Shown here: piece after piece, positions 41,182 to 50,350 of the stretch
Position numbering within the stretch: position 1 is the first letter of the stretch
Layout of the letters: the number at the start of each line of letters is the position of its first letter
Source: 2-01-FULL-33-17 sp964474375
GTDB taxonomy: Bacteria; Patescibacteriota; Minisyncoccia; Phycocordibacterales; UBA9973
Assembly: GCA_964474375.1 (NCBI GenBank)
Contig: CAYYSG010000001.1
Span: 84,469-148,468 of the forward strand
DNA length: 64,000 bases
Reading direction: 5' to 3'
Made by a program: the position numbers and the translations under genes
Notes under the pieces: generated by a model
Seen by the model: the letters and a program-made list of their open reading frames with translations, nothing else
Database searches by the model: none
What the model was told of the DNA's origin: nothing

Positions 41182-42459
41182 ATGAACAACATCATCCGCA
41201 CATTGACTAAAATCTGGAAAGACAAACGCTTGCTTAAAAAGATAGCTTTTATAGTATTCGTTATTTTCTTGTTCCGACTTTTGTCTAACATACCTATTCC
41301 AGGTGCGGATCCGTTTCGACTAACACAATTCTTGGATGCGGATTCTTTCCTAGGGGTGTTTAACTTGCTCTCTGGTGGTGGATTGTCATCTCTGTCTATC
41401 ATAATGCTAGGAGTAGGTCCTTATATTACTGCTTCTATTATCATGCAACTTCTTTCATTTGTTTCGCCAAAGGTTAAATCAATGTATCAAGAAGAAGGTG
41501 ACATGGGGCGCAAAAAAGTTCACCAGTATACTCGTCTTATTACAGTGCCCTTAGCTATTCTTCAAAGTGTGTCTCTTATGGCATTACTATCAAGACAAGG
41601 CGTATTGCCACAATTCACCATGATTGATATGGTTATCAACACTGCTGTCGCAGTCGGTGGTGCATTCTTGATACTTTGGATCGCTGATTTGGCTACTGAA
41701 TTTGGACTAGGTAATGGTACTTCATTGATAATTTTTGCTGGTATCGTAGCTTCTATTCCTCAGTATGCTTCACAAATCGCTCTTAACTGGAATCCAGCTG
41801 ATATAGTAACATATATAATATATGGAATAATCGCAGTACTTCTTATTGCTGGTGTTATATTTATAACCGAAGCCGAAAGACCAGTACCTGTAACTTATGC
41901 TCGTCAGTCTCAAGCCGGAGGTAGGGTGTTCGGAGCAACTCAGACTTATTTACCACTACGTGTTAACCAAGCTGGTGTTATTCCAATCATCTTTGCTTTG
42001 TCTATTCTGCTATTTCCTCAAATAGTTGGTGGTTTAATCCAGAATAGTACTAATGCAAATTTGGCAAAAATAGGAGATTCTCTTATTCAATTCACGCAGT
42101 CTACTTGGGAATATAGTATCGCTTACTTCCTTTTGGTTGTAATGTTTACTTTCTTCTATACAGCTGTAACATTTGATCCAAAGCAAATTAGTGAAAATTT
42201 GCAGCGTAGCGGTGCATTTATCCCAGGTATTCGTCCTGGTATACCAACACGTGATTATCTTTCACACATTGTGACTCGTATAACATTAGTTGGCTCAGTT
42301 TTCTTGGGTATTGTTGCAGTGCTTCCACTTGTTGCTCGTGCAATCTCAGGTAATCAGGCATTGTCTATTGGCGGTACCGCTCTTCTGATCGTTGTGTCTG
42401 TGGTTATTGATTTAATCAAAAAGACTGAATCGCATCTATCTACTAGTGAATATTTTTAA
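41182..42459 (+). CDS. secY: Preprotein translocase subunit SecY
   Basis: 425 aa with ten predicted membrane helices, the pore subunit of the Sec channel. FRLLSNIPIPGADP (after helix 1), YITASIIMQLL (helix 2), ITEAERPVPVTYARQ (cytoplasmic loop) and NLQRSGAFIPGIRPG are SecY signatures. It starts 4 nt after rplO and ends at a terminator. Confidence 0.98.
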   Translation: MNNIIRTLTKIWKDKRLLKKIAFIVFVIFLFRLLSNIPIPGADPFRLTQFLDADSFLGVFNLLSGGGLSSLSIIMLGVGPYITASIIMQLLSFVSPKVKSMYQEEGDMGRKKVHQYTRLITVPLAILQSVSLMALLSRQGVLPQFTMIDMVINTAVAVGGAFLILWIADLATEFGLGNGTSLIIFAGIVASIPQYASQIALNWNPADIVTYIIYGIIAVLLIAGVIFITEAERPVPVTYARQSQAGGRVFGATQTYLPLRVNQAGVIPIIFALSILLFPQIVGGLIQNSTNANLAKIGDSLIQFTQSTWEYSIAYFLLVVMFTFFYTAVTFDPKQISENLQRSGAFIPGIRPGIPTRDYLSHIVTRITLVGSVFLGIVAVLPLVARAISGNQALSIGGTALLIVVSVVIDLIKKTESHLSTSEYF

Positions 42460-42473
42460 AAATATTCAAAAAC

Positions 42474-42510
42474 ACAAAACCCGGCATTAATTTGCCGGGT
42501 TTTGTTTTTT
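42474..42510 (+). terminator. Terminator after secY
   Basis: Stem ACAAAACCCGGCA/TGCCGGGTTTTGT with T run. Confidence 0.93.
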
Positions 42511-42537
42511 CGCCTTTTTGGGTTAAGATGTTTAAGT

Positions 42538-43137
42538 ATGAAAGAAAAAAAGCCACTAAATTTCGCCTTTTTGGGTATTGCTGGGTCCGGTAAGGGAACT
42601 CAGGTTGATCTCTTAATTAAATACCTTAAAGACAACAACATAAGCGACGATATAATTCACGCATATTTAGGGCAAGAATTCAGAAACATTGCAAAATCTG
42701 ACACCGCGACTAGTCATATAATTGCTAATCTTATTGATGAAGGTAAAATGGTGCCAAACTTTTTTACAGATGCAGTTTTCTTAAATTTACTAATATCACG
42801 TCTCAAGGAAGATACTTTTGTAATTACCGACGGTTATCCTCGGTCAGTCGAACAGTCTTTGACGTTCGAGCGCACAATGCATTTTTATGGTCGTGATATC
42901 ATTCATGTCGTTTATATTAAAGTTTCCAAAGAAGAAGCCATCAAAAGAATGAAATTACGTAACCGCAAAGACGATACTGACGAAGGTATCGAGCAAAGAG
43001 TAGAATTCTTCTTGGCTAACATTGACCCAGCTATTGTTTACTACAATAATAAGCCTAATTACGTGGTCCATATCATAAACGGGGAGCAGTCTATAGAAGA
43101 TGTTCATAGCGATATCATCAAATCTCTAGGTATATAG
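42538..43137 (+). CDS. adk: Adenylate kinase
   Basis: Interconverts 2 ADP and ATP + AMP. The 199-aa form from ATG 42538 (TAAGAT box 8 nt upstream) has GIAGSGKGTQ (about 11-20, P loop), DGYPRS (about 98-103), and RKDDTDEGIEQR (LID arginines). The zinc-binding LID insert is missing (short form). The upstream in-frame start at 42502 lies in the terminator, so I rejected it. Confidence 0.93.
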   Translation: MKEKKPLNFAFLGIAGSGKGTQVDLLIKYLKDNNISDDIIHAYLGQEFRNIAKSDTATSHIIANLIDEGKMVPNFFTDAVFLNLLISRLKEDTFVITDGYPRSVEQSLTFERTMHFYGRDIIHVVYIKVSKEEAIKRMKLRNRKDDTDEGIEQRVEFFLANIDPAIVYYNNKPNYVVHIINGEQSIEDVHSDIIKSLGI

Positions 43138-43188
43138 GTGGATCGCTTTATCATGTACAAAATCATATTTTTGTGTTAAAGTATATTC

Positions 43189-43956
43189 GTGATAACGATA
43201 AAAACTAAAGAAGATATAGAAGTCTTAAAACAAGGTGGACAGCGTCTAGCCGAAGCTCTAGCTGAAGTTGTCAAGCATGTTGCCCCTGGAGTCAGTACTA
43301 AATATCTTGATCAAATTTTTGAATCTAAAGTTAGGGAATTAGGAGGAGACCCGGCTTTTTTGGGCTATCGTCCCGAAGGTGTTAGTCGGCCTTATCCGGC
43401 ATCACTTTGTACATCGGTAAATGATACTGTTGTTCATGGCATACCTAATGCCGATCATATTCTAAAAGAAGGTGACATTATTACGATCGACGGTGGTATG
43501 GTTTATGGTGGGCTATATACTGACCATGCAATATCCGTGCCAGTAGGTAATGTGTCTCTTGAAGCAATAAAACTCATCAGAGCCACCAAGGAAGCTCTGT
43601 ATGCCGGAATTAGCGCAGTTCGTGCTGGTAACTATACAGGCGACATTGGTCACGCAATAGAGAAGTTTGTAAAACCATACAAATTCGGAATCGTGCGGGA
43701 ACTAGCAGGTCACGGTGTTGGTTATAAAGTCCATGAAGACCCATATGTTCCTAACTATGGCAAACCTAAAACTGGCACACTACTAAAAGCTGGCATGGTC
43801 ATAGCCATCGAGCCTATGTTAAACGCTGGGACAAGATTCGTTTCATTTTCCCGTGATGGTTATACTGTAAAAACCAAAGACCATGCACTATCATGCCACT
43901 TTGAACACACAGTGCTTGTTACTGAAACAGGCTACGAAATACTAACTGAAATTTAA
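43189..43956 (+). CDS. map: Methionine aminopeptidase, type I
   Basis: Removes initiator methionine. 255 aa with all five metal ligands in context: DGGMVYGGLYTDHA (two Asp), GHGVGYKVHEDPYVPN (His), IEPML (Glu) and FEHTVLVTE (Glu). The start codon is GTG; TAAAGT lies exactly 6 nt before it, so this would be a leaderless GUG start. infA, rpmJ and rpsM, which often follow map, are not here. Confidence 0.95.
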   Translation: MITIKTKEDIEVLKQGGQRLAEALAEVVKHVAPGVSTKYLDQIFESKVRELGGDPAFLGYRPEGVSRPYPASLCTSVNDTVVHGIPNADHILKEGDIITIDGGMVYGGLYTDHAISVPVGNVSLEAIKLIRATKEALYAGISAVRAGNYTGDIGHAIEKFVKPYKFGIVRELAGHGVGYKVHEDPYVPNYGKPKTGTLLKAGMVIAIEPMLNAGTRFVSFSRDGYTVKTKDHALSCHFEHTVLVTETGYEILTEI

Positions 43957-43962
43957 TTTTTT

Positions 43963-44048
43963 AAATAGCACAAATAAAAAATACTAACGCTCGCTGGTCC
44001 TCGCTATGCTGCGGAAACTCGCTAAAGTATTTTTTATTTGTGCTATTT
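43963..44048. repeat. 23-bp perfect inverted repeat with a 40-nt loop
   Basis: Arms 43963-43985 and 44026-44048 are perfectly complementary; the loop (43986-44025) is richer in G+C than the arms and contains CTCGCTATGCT (44000-44010), which recurs at 63891-63901. It lies between map and the TraG-like gene, with A/T-rich arms that have T runs on the 3' side. It may end map transcription, but arm length and loop are unusual for a terminator. Confidence 0.85.
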
Positions 44049-44114
44049 TTCTTATAATAAAAACAGTGTAATTGAGCAAGGTCTTATAATAAAATTATGT
44101 TATAATTTTTTTAT

Positions 44115-46871
44115 ATGGAAACATTTTCTCCTATGGTTGTTCCTTCATTTGAATCTCACGAAGAAGAGATTGCTTTTCTTCGTAGCGAGTTAGCCAAAAG
44201 AGAATCCGAAATAAACGAAAGCGGAATTGAACCAAACAAAGAAAAGCTAGCACATGCTACAGTTGTGGACTACAAGCAGTCATTAAATGACGTGCCGATA
44301 CCTCCTAATATGCAAATACCGCATACTGAACACAACGAACTGGTCCTACGCCTCAAGCCCGAAAACCATGACAATACAATGGAAGAACTTCTTTCCATAA
44401 TGCTCAGCAAGGGAATAAACTCGGCTTTAAAAATAGTACAAGAACTAAACAATCCACATATTGATGCTGATTTTCATCGATTCTTGGTGCAGTATTTATG
44501 CGAAACACATTCATTGCCTGGTATCAAAGACACTAGCGAACTATGGCGCGCCATCGATATGCGTCTTTTTGAAATAACCTTGCCCGAGCCAGAAGAAGGC
44601 CTGGATGCATCTAACTTCAAATCCTTGATTAATTCCATGGAGCAGTTTTATTTAGGTATGCATTCAGTTGCTGATTCGAAGAATAACAAAGAAAGAGCTC
44701 ATTTTTCTTTAGAAATAGTTTTAGCTGACAACACCGACCATATAGTTTTCTATGCTGCGGTTCCAGCTGACAAAGCAATGCTTCTGGAAAAACACGTATT
44801 AGGTGTTCATCCCAAAGCTCGAATAAACGAAATACCAGACGATTATAATATATTTCCGGAAGACCGAGGTGGGGTATCGGCATCGTATGGGACTTTGAAA
44901 AACTATGAAGTTTTCCCAATTCGAACTTTTGAAGCCTTTGACTACGACCCGTTGAATATTCTTATTAATGTGTTTACTAAAATGAAACGTAGTGGCGAAG
45001 GTGCTGCTGTGCAAATAGTAATATCACCACAAGACGAACAATATGTTGATAGATATCACAAAATCCTAGAAGATGTTAAAAAAGGCTCCAAGCTCAAGGA
45101 TTTGATGCGTTCACAACTTAGTCAAATAGCATCAGACTTTGGTTCTTTGGCACTGAATATTTTTAAATCTGAAAGTAAAGACAAAAAAGAAGAAGAAAAA
45201 GTCATCGACAACGAAGCCATAGGTTATATCGAACAAAAGGTCAAAACCACAATCATGGGCGCGAATATCCGTATTGTTACTGCCGCTGCTACTATTGATC
45301 GAGCTAAAACAATCCGCAAGGAAATAGAATCCGGTTTCAACCAGTTTTCCGAAGCTCATAGGAACAGTATAAATTTTGAAGAAATAAATACTTCCAAAAT
45401 GGGGCAGTTCCTGCACGAGTATACTTATCGTTTGTTTAACAAATCACTAGTAATGCCTCTTAACATAACAGAGCTTGCTACTGTTTTGCATTTTCCTTAT
45501 TCTATCGAAGGCTCACCACAGCTCAAACAAGCCAAAGCCGCCGGTAGTCCAGCACCTATTGAAATGGGCGACATGGATCCGGCTGACGGCATACTGCTGG
45601 GCTATAATACATACCGCGGTGTAACTACGCCTATATTCATGAGGCGCGAAGACCGCATGCGTCATTTCTACGTAATCGGTCAAACCGGTACTGGTAAATC
45701 TGGAATACTGCGTACTATGATAGCTCAGGATATTGCGAATGGTGACGGCTGTTGTTTCATTGACCCACACGGTAGCGACATTCAGGATATACTATCATAC
45801 ATTCCTAAAGAGCGAATTGACGATGTTATTTATTTTGACCCTGCTTATACTCCGCGTCCTATGGGTCTAAATATGCTGGAATTCGACCCTAAGTATCCCG
45901 AACAAAAAACCATGGTCATTGATTCTTTGATGGCTATGTTTAACCAGCTCTTTGATTTAAAAACAACCGGTGGGCCGCTTTTTGAACAGTATTTTAAAAA
46001 TTCTGCCATGCTAGTCATGGACCATCCAGAGTCGGGTAATACACTGCTTGAGATTACTCGGGTTTTGGCTGACAAAGAATTCCGTGATATGAAAATGTCA
46101 CATTGTAAAAACCCAATTGTAAAACAGTTTTGGAAGTCAGCCGAGGAAACAACAGGGGATCAATCATTGGCTAACTTCGTGCCATATATTTCATCCAAAT
46201 TCGACCCACTAATTTCGAACGAATTCTTGCGTCCAATAATCGTGCAGGAAAAATCAATCTTCAATATCCGTGAAATCATGGACAATAAAAAGATTTTGCT
46301 TGTGAATTTATCCAAAGGACGCCTAGGGGAATTAAATGCTAATTTGATTGGTATGATACTAGTTATGAAATTCCAAATGGCAGCGCTATCACGAGCTGAC
46401 TCATATGGACAAAAAGTTAATGACTTTTATTTATATATCGATGAATTCCAGAACGTCACAACTCCAGCTATTTCGTCTATTCTTTCCGAAGCTCGTAAAT
46501 ATCGTTTGTCATTAAACATGGCACATCAATACATTTCACAGCTAGACGAAGGCATAAAAGGTGCGGTGTTTGGTAACGTGGGGTCCAAGGCATGTTTTCG
46601 TGTGTCCCCAGAAGATGCGGAATTTATGCAAAAGCAGTTTGAACCTGTCTTTAATTCTGCTGACATAATGAAGCTCGATAACCGCTGTGCATACATGTCG
46701 ATGCTGTATAAAGGTCAACCAGTAAAACCATTTGATTTAGTTACCGCTGACAATCCACCAAGTAATACTCAAATCGTGCCAGTTCTTAAAGAATTATCTT
46801 ATCTTCGATATGGCCGCGACCGCGACGAAGTAGAAGCCGAAATAATGGCAAAGTATAATAAATCTGCATAG
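44115..46871 (+). CDS. TraG/VirD4/HerA-like DNA-translocating ATPase
   Basis: 918 aa, cytoplasmic; no clear membrane helix. The N-terminal 450 residues are family-specific (SPMVVPSFESHEEEIAFL onward). The ATPase half has GQTGTGKSG (about 522-530, Walker A), FIDPHGSD and IYIDEFQN-type Walker B (YIDEFQNVT, about 774-782), then a C-terminal sensor region (LDNRCAYMSM). This is the type IV coupling-protein/HerA superfamily used to move DNA. CPR genomes often carry such an ATPase alone; here no relaxase or mating-pair genes are next to it. A role in DNA uptake, transfer or segregation cannot be decided. Confidence 0.85.
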   Translation: METFSPMVVPSFESHEEEIAFLRSELAKRESEINESGIEPNKEKLAHATVVDYKQSLNDVPIPPNMQIPHTEHNELVLRLKPENHDNTMEELLSIMLSKGINSALKIVQELNNPHIDADFHRFLVQYLCETHSLPGIKDTSELWRAIDMRLFEITLPEPEEGLDASNFKSLINSMEQFYLGMHSVADSKNNKERAHFSLEIVLADNTDHIVFYAAVPADKAMLLEKHVLGVHPKARINEIPDDYNIFPEDRGGVSASYGTLKNYEVFPIRTFEAFDYDPLNILINVFTKMKRSGEGAAVQIVISPQDEQYVDRYHKILEDVKKGSKLKDLMRSQLSQIASDFGSLALNIFKSESKDKKEEEKVIDNEAIGYIEQKVKTTIMGANIRIVTAAATIDRAKTIRKEIESGFNQFSEAHRNSINFEEINTSKMGQFLHEYTYRLFNKSLVMPLNITELATVLHFPYSIEGSPQLKQAKAAGSPAPIEMGDMDPADGILLGYNTYRGVTTPIFMRREDRMRHFYVIGQTGTGKSGILRTMIAQDIANGDGCCFIDPHGSDIQDILSYIPKERIDDVIYFDPAYTPRPMGLNMLEFDPKYPEQKTMVIDSLMAMFNQLFDLKTTGGPLFEQYFKNSAMLVMDHPESGNTLLEITRVLADKEFRDMKMSHCKNPIVKQFWKSAEETTGDQSLANFVPYISSKFDPLISNEFLRPIIVQEKSIFNIREIMDNKKILLVNLSKGRLGELNANLIGMILVMKFQMAALSRADSYGQKVNDFYLYIDEFQNVTTPAISSILSEARKYRLSLNMAHQYISQLDEGIKGAVFGNVGSKACFRVSPEDAEFMQKQFEPVFNSADIMKLDNRCAYMSMLYKGQPVKPFDLVTADNPPSNTQIVPVLKELSYLRYGRDRDEVEAEIMAKYNKSA

Positions 46872-46933
46872 TAGGCTGGTGTTTTAAGTGTTTTTTTGCT
46901 ACTATAACGCTATAAAAGTAATCAAATAATAAT

Positions 46934-47401
46934 ATGCAAACTGAACGCTCTCTTATAATCCTAAAACCTGACTGTATTCAACGTAATCTTGTTGGTGATA
47001 TAATATCTCGTTTTGAGAAAAAAGGTCTTAAAATCGTGGGTATGAAAATGATGCAAGTGTCTGATGTTTTACTAGAAGAGCATTATTTACACATTAAAGA
47101 CAAACCATTTTTCCCAGGGATCCGTGATTTTATGAAATCATCTCCGGTAATAGTTATGGCATTAGAAGGTGTCGGTATTATAGATTCAATTCGTATTATC
47201 GTAGGCCCAACAAAAGGCTATTCAGCTGACGGTGGTACAATTCGTGGGGATTATTCTATGAGTACTCAATCAAATCTTGTCCATGCTTCTGATTCACTTG
47301 ATGCTGGTATTGCTGAAATAAAAAGATTCTTCAAAGAAGAAGAACTTTATACTTATAAAAAAATTGATACTGATTTGATATATTCTGAACACGTTGTATA
47401 A
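46934..47401 (+). CDS. ndk: Nucleoside diphosphate kinase
   Basis: Transfers the gamma-phosphate among nucleoside triphosphates through a phospho-His. 155 aa. ERSLIILKPDCIQRNLVG at the start, and NLVHASDSLD with the catalytic His at about 117. Other family residues (KDKPFFPG, GPTKGYSADGGTIRGDY) are in place; the usual TxPxxAxPGTIRGD becomes TKGYSADGGTIRGD. Confidence 0.95.
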   Translation: MQTERSLIILKPDCIQRNLVGDIISRFEKKGLKIVGMKMMQVSDVLLEEHYLHIKDKPFFPGIRDFMKSSPVIVMALEGVGIIDSIRIIVGPTKGYSADGGTIRGDYSMSTQSNLVHASDSLDAGIAEIKRFFKEEELYTYKKIDTDLIYSEHVV

Positions 47402-47473
47402 AAATTTTTTAAATAAATAATAAAAAAACTTATTCGTCTAGATTGACCTTTTCTTTAGATTCGATAAAATATA

Positions 47474-47640
47474 TTTAGGATTATTTGACATATTATTCTA
47501 GAACATATATGTTCAGGGAACGAGGTGTTCAGTTAAACCGTGGTTTAGTTGACACTCTACCCACCTTAGTTAAAACTAGGGTACATATCTTCAAATAGTC
47601 CTAACAAGAAACCCTCGACATTCGTGCCGAGGGGTTTTTG
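47474..47640 (+). ncRNA. Candidate structured non-coding RNA or leader with intrinsic terminator
   Basis: A 14-bp helix with one wobble (47475-47488 with 47591-47604) encloses about 100 nt with further hairpins: GAACATATATGTTC (47501-47514, palindrome), overlapping GTTC/GAAC alternatives to 47530, TAAACC-GT-GGTTTA (47533-47546), and TACCC...GGGTA (47558-47583) with an inner TAGT/ACTA. A terminator with UUCG loop (47609-47639) follows. It does not show SRP RNA, 6S or RNase P signatures. A TTGACA at 47485-47490 with TATGTT 17 nt later could instead start a shorter RNA. Confidence 0.55.
47609..47640 (+). terminator. Rho-independent terminator
   Basis: CCCTCGACA-TTCG-TGCCGAGGG (one A-C mismatch, UUCG-type tetraloop) and a run of five Ts, 20 nt before the next ATG. 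Confidence 0.88.
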
Positions 47641-47658
47641 TTGTGTTAGAATAAATTT

Positions 47659-48090
47659 ATGGATACAAACACTGCTAATTTGTTGCGAAAACGAATATTT
47701 ACCCGAGCAGCACTTGCTACTGTCGGTACTTTTATTCTAAATACCATAGGTGTATGGCTGTCCGTATACAGTATTTTGTGGTGGTACGACATGCCCATGC
47801 ATTATTTCGGGGGACTTTTTACTGCTTTGCTAGTAATTTCATTTCTTTTACGGTATTCATTTTTCCAAAAAGCCTCGATTCAAAAAGTCGCATGGATAGT
47901 AATATCTATAACTCTACTAATTGGTTTAGTCTGGGAAGGCTACGAAGTCATTTTCGCCCTTATGGCGGGTAATGTGCATTTAGTTTTGGATTCTATCTCT
48001 GATTTATTTTTTGATATGGCGGGTGCTGTACAAGCCGTGTTTATTTATCATCGGCATTTAGGTATTTTGTCTAAAAAATCTCTCGCATAA
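47659..48090 (+). CDS. Small four-helix integral membrane protein (VanZ/DUF2238-like pattern)
   Basis: 143 aa with about four membrane helices. Acidic and His residues inside the helices (WWYDMPMHYFGG at about 42, WEGYEV at about 93, DSISDLFFDMAGA at about 112) resemble the D..H / E..E / D..D pattern of small membrane families such as DUF2238; assignment is tentative. TAGAAT is exactly 6 nt before the ATG. Function unknown. Confidence 0.7.
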   Translation: MDTNTANLLRKRIFTRAALATVGTFILNTIGVWLSVYSILWWYDMPMHYFGGLFTALLVISFLLRYSFFQKASIQKVAWIVISITLLIGLVWEGYEVIFALMAGNVHLVLDSISDLFFDMAGAVQAVFIYHRHLGILSKKSLA

Positions 48091-48117
48091 TCTTGATTTA
48101 CGGGTTATAATCGTTAT

Positions 48118-49506
48118 ATGTCAGAACACCCGAATTTAAAGATGACCTTTGTTTCAGGTCTTGGAACTGCTACTGGAGCTAATTTTCTAATCGAACACCC
48201 TGGGGACGGTAATAAATCTTATAAAATACTTTTTGATTGTGGTTTAACACAAGGCGTCAAACTAGCTGATCCTGTAAACTGGTTGCCATTTCCTTATGAC
48301 CCAAAAGAAATAGATATTCTATTTATCACTCATTCTCATGTGGACCATATTGGTCTTATTCCGAAATTGTATGCCGGAGGTTTCCGTGGACGTATAATTT
48401 CAACTGATGCCACTCGGGACATTGCATTACTTATGCTCGAAGATACTGTAAAAATACTTTCTCATGAAAAGGACGAAGCTATTTTGGCTATGTATACAAT
48501 GGAAGCAGTTTCAAGCATTATGAAGCTGTGGGAAGGTCATGAGTATCACAGCCCTGTTAATTTGCCATATGGTTTTACTGTAAGACTACTCGACGCGGGG
48601 CATATCTTGGGTTCATCGATGATTGAGCTAACTTACAATAATAAAAAGTTAGTCTATACAGGCGACTTGGGCAACTCACCATCAGTACTACTTCGCGATA
48701 CAGAACAAGTAACCGATGCTGACTATATCGTTACCGAATCAGTTTATGGTGATCGTAACCATGAGCATCGTGATGAACGCCGAGCAAAATTAGTCGAAGA
48801 ACTAAACAAAAACTATCACAATGGTGGTGCTCTTGTAATGCCTACTTTTTCACTCGAAAGAACTCAGGAATTATTGTTCGAAATCGATACTATGATGAAA
48901 AATAAAGAAATACCTCAAATGCGTGTATTTCTAGACTCGCCATTAGCTATCAAACTTACAAAAGTATTTAAAAAATACACCAAATACTACAATCAAAAAA
49001 CCCAAGATATAATTAACAGTGGAGATGATATTTTTTCATTCCCAGGACTTTCAATTACAATGGAAACTGAAGATTCTATAGAAATCCTGCACGAACCCAT
49101 GCCCAAAGTCATCATTGCTGGGTCTGGAATGAGCCAAGGTGGGCGTATAATCCACCATGAGCATAATTATATTACTAACCCTAAAAGCACGCTGCTACTG
49201 ACTGGTTATCAGGCCGTAGGCACATTGGGGCGTGTTATAGAAGAAGGCCACAAAACTATACGCATTGCAGGTGATGAAGTTCCAGTACGGGCTCGTATTG
49301 CCAAAATTCTAGGATATTCTGGACATAAAGATTCAGATAGCATAATAAAATGGCTTGGGTCTGCTGCACCTAAATTAAAGAAATTATTTATTGTATTAGG
49401 TGAACCAGGTTCATCATCATTTTTAGCTCAAAAGGTACATGATGAATATGGAACCAATGTAGTATTGCCCGAAAGAGGCGACAGTATCGAACTAGATTTC
49501 AACTAA
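48118..49506 (+). CDS. Beta-CASP metallo-beta-lactamase-fold ribonuclease
   Basis: 462 aa. The MBL motif THSHVDHIG (about 71-79), DAGHILGS, YTGDLG (later metal ligands) and the beta-CASP features PTFSLERTQELL, IIAGSGMSQGGRI (about 333) and GYSGHKDSD (final His) are all present. It belongs with the COG1236-like RNA-processing exonucleases (CPSF/RNase J relatives), acting in RNA turnover or 3'/5' processing. There is no RNase J C-terminal domain. TATAAT is exactly 6 nt before ATG. Confidence 0.9.
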   Translation: MSEHPNLKMTFVSGLGTATGANFLIEHPGDGNKSYKILFDCGLTQGVKLADPVNWLPFPYDPKEIDILFITHSHVDHIGLIPKLYAGGFRGRIISTDATRDIALLMLEDTVKILSHEKDEAILAMYTMEAVSSIMKLWEGHEYHSPVNLPYGFTVRLLDAGHILGSSMIELTYNNKKLVYTGDLGNSPSVLLRDTEQVTDADYIVTESVYGDRNHEHRDERRAKLVEELNKNYHNGGALVMPTFSLERTQELLFEIDTMMKNKEIPQMRVFLDSPLAIKLTKVFKKYTKYYNQKTQDIINSGDDIFSFPGLSITMETEDSIEILHEPMPKVIIAGSGMSQGGRIIHHEHNYITNPKSTLLLTGYQAVGTLGRVIEEGHKTIRIAGDEVPVRARIAKILGYSGHKDSDSIIKWLGSAAPKLKKLFIVLGEPGSSSFLAQKVHDEYGTNVVLPERGDSIELDFN

Positions 49507-49542
49507 ATAAATACCCCTAATATAATAGGGGTATTTATTATT
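49506..49542. terminator. Bidirectional terminator
   Basis: Inverted repeat AATAAATACCCCT/AGGGGTATTTATT between convergent genes. Confidence 0.9.
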
Positions 49543-49936
49543 TATTCAAAGCATCAATTTTCTTTTCTAGGGAATCAATTTTTTCTATTAACTTTTGAAC
49601 TGTGGCGTCTTCTAATTCTATGTTTTTTTCAACTTTACTAATTCTTGTGTTTGCTTCTTTTTCAAGATATTCTTCCTTGCGTACATTTTTAATAATTATG
49701 GCATTACCAACAAATGTATGTATAAAAAGCCCTATACCGCCTAGCATTACACATCCTAGCAGTATAGAAGCAATAGGGTCTAGCATCATTATGTCAGCTA
49801 GTTCCCAGACTCCTCGCCAAAACAAAATAACTCCAACTCCGGCTAGGAATGCATGAGTAAAAGGAATATTTTCGAAAAAGTCTCGGGCTGAATTTTCTAT
49901 CTGGAGCAAGACTTGTGTTACCTTGTGGTATCTCAT
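49538..49936 (-). CDS. Small two-helix membrane protein with C-terminal coiled coil
   Basis: 132 aa: two membrane helices (about 26-47 and 55-79) and a C-terminal coiled coil (about 90-131, ISKVEKNIELEDATVQKLIEKIDSLEKKIDALNK pattern). No known family. TATAAT lies 7 nt before the ATG. Function unknown. Confidence 0.68.
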   Translation of the reverse strand: MRYHKVTQVLLQIENSARDFFENIPFTHAFLAGVGVILFWRGVWELADIMMLDPIASILLGCVMLGGIGLFIHTFVGNAIIIKNVRKEEYLEKEANTRISKVEKNIELEDATVQKLIEKIDSLEKKIDALNK

Positions 49937-49951
49937 ATTTAAAATTATATC

Positions 49952-49985
49952 ATAAAAACCCCGATTTTTAATCGGGGTTTTTATG
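49952..49985. terminator. Terminator of the infC-rpmI-rplT operon
   Basis: Stem AAAAACCCCGATT/AATCGGGGTTTTT at the 3' end of minus-strand rplT. Confidence 0.92.
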
Positions 49986-49987
49986 TA

Positions 49988-50335
49988 TTAAGCAGTTACT
50001 TTGTCAGCGATTCTTTTGAAAGTAATAGGTGACTTGATAGCTAGGTCAGCTAGGATCTTGCGATCAACTAGGATATTTTGCTTCTTTAGTCCACTTATGA
50101 ATTTACTGTATGAGAAGCCGTGTTTTGTAGCGGCTGCTGAAATTGTTGTTTGCCAGATACCACGACGGTCAGTTTTCTTATCTTTGCGGTGAGCAAAAGC
50201 ATAAGCTCCTGCGTGACGAAGTGCATCTTTTGCTTGAGCTTCTTTCTTTGAGCGTCCGTTTCTAAAACCTTTTGCAGCTTTTAGGACATTTTTACGCTTT
50301 TTATTTTTTATAGTACCTCTTTTTACTCGTGTCAT
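49988..50335 (-). CDS. rplT: 50S ribosomal protein L20
   Basis: 115 aa, normal length. TRVKRGTIKNKKRKNVLKAAKGF, RKDKKTDRRGIWQTTISAA and LADLAIKSPITFKRI match L20, which starts 50S assembly and represses this operon in E. coli. Confidence 0.97.
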   Translation of the reverse strand: MTRVKRGTIKNKKRKNVLKAAKGFRNGRSKKEAQAKDALRHAGAYAFAHRKDKKTDRRGIWQTTISAAATKHGFSYSKFISGLKKQNILVDRKILADLAIKSPITFKRIADKVTA

Positions 50336-50350
50336 ATATTTATTCTAGGG

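Noticed and set aside
47474..47640. 6S RNA, SRP RNA or RNase P RNA as the identity of the structured RNA
   Set aside because: Too short for RNase P; no GGAA tetraloop with the AGCAG-type loop of SRP RNA; no single long helix with a central bubble as in 6S. Left as unassigned.
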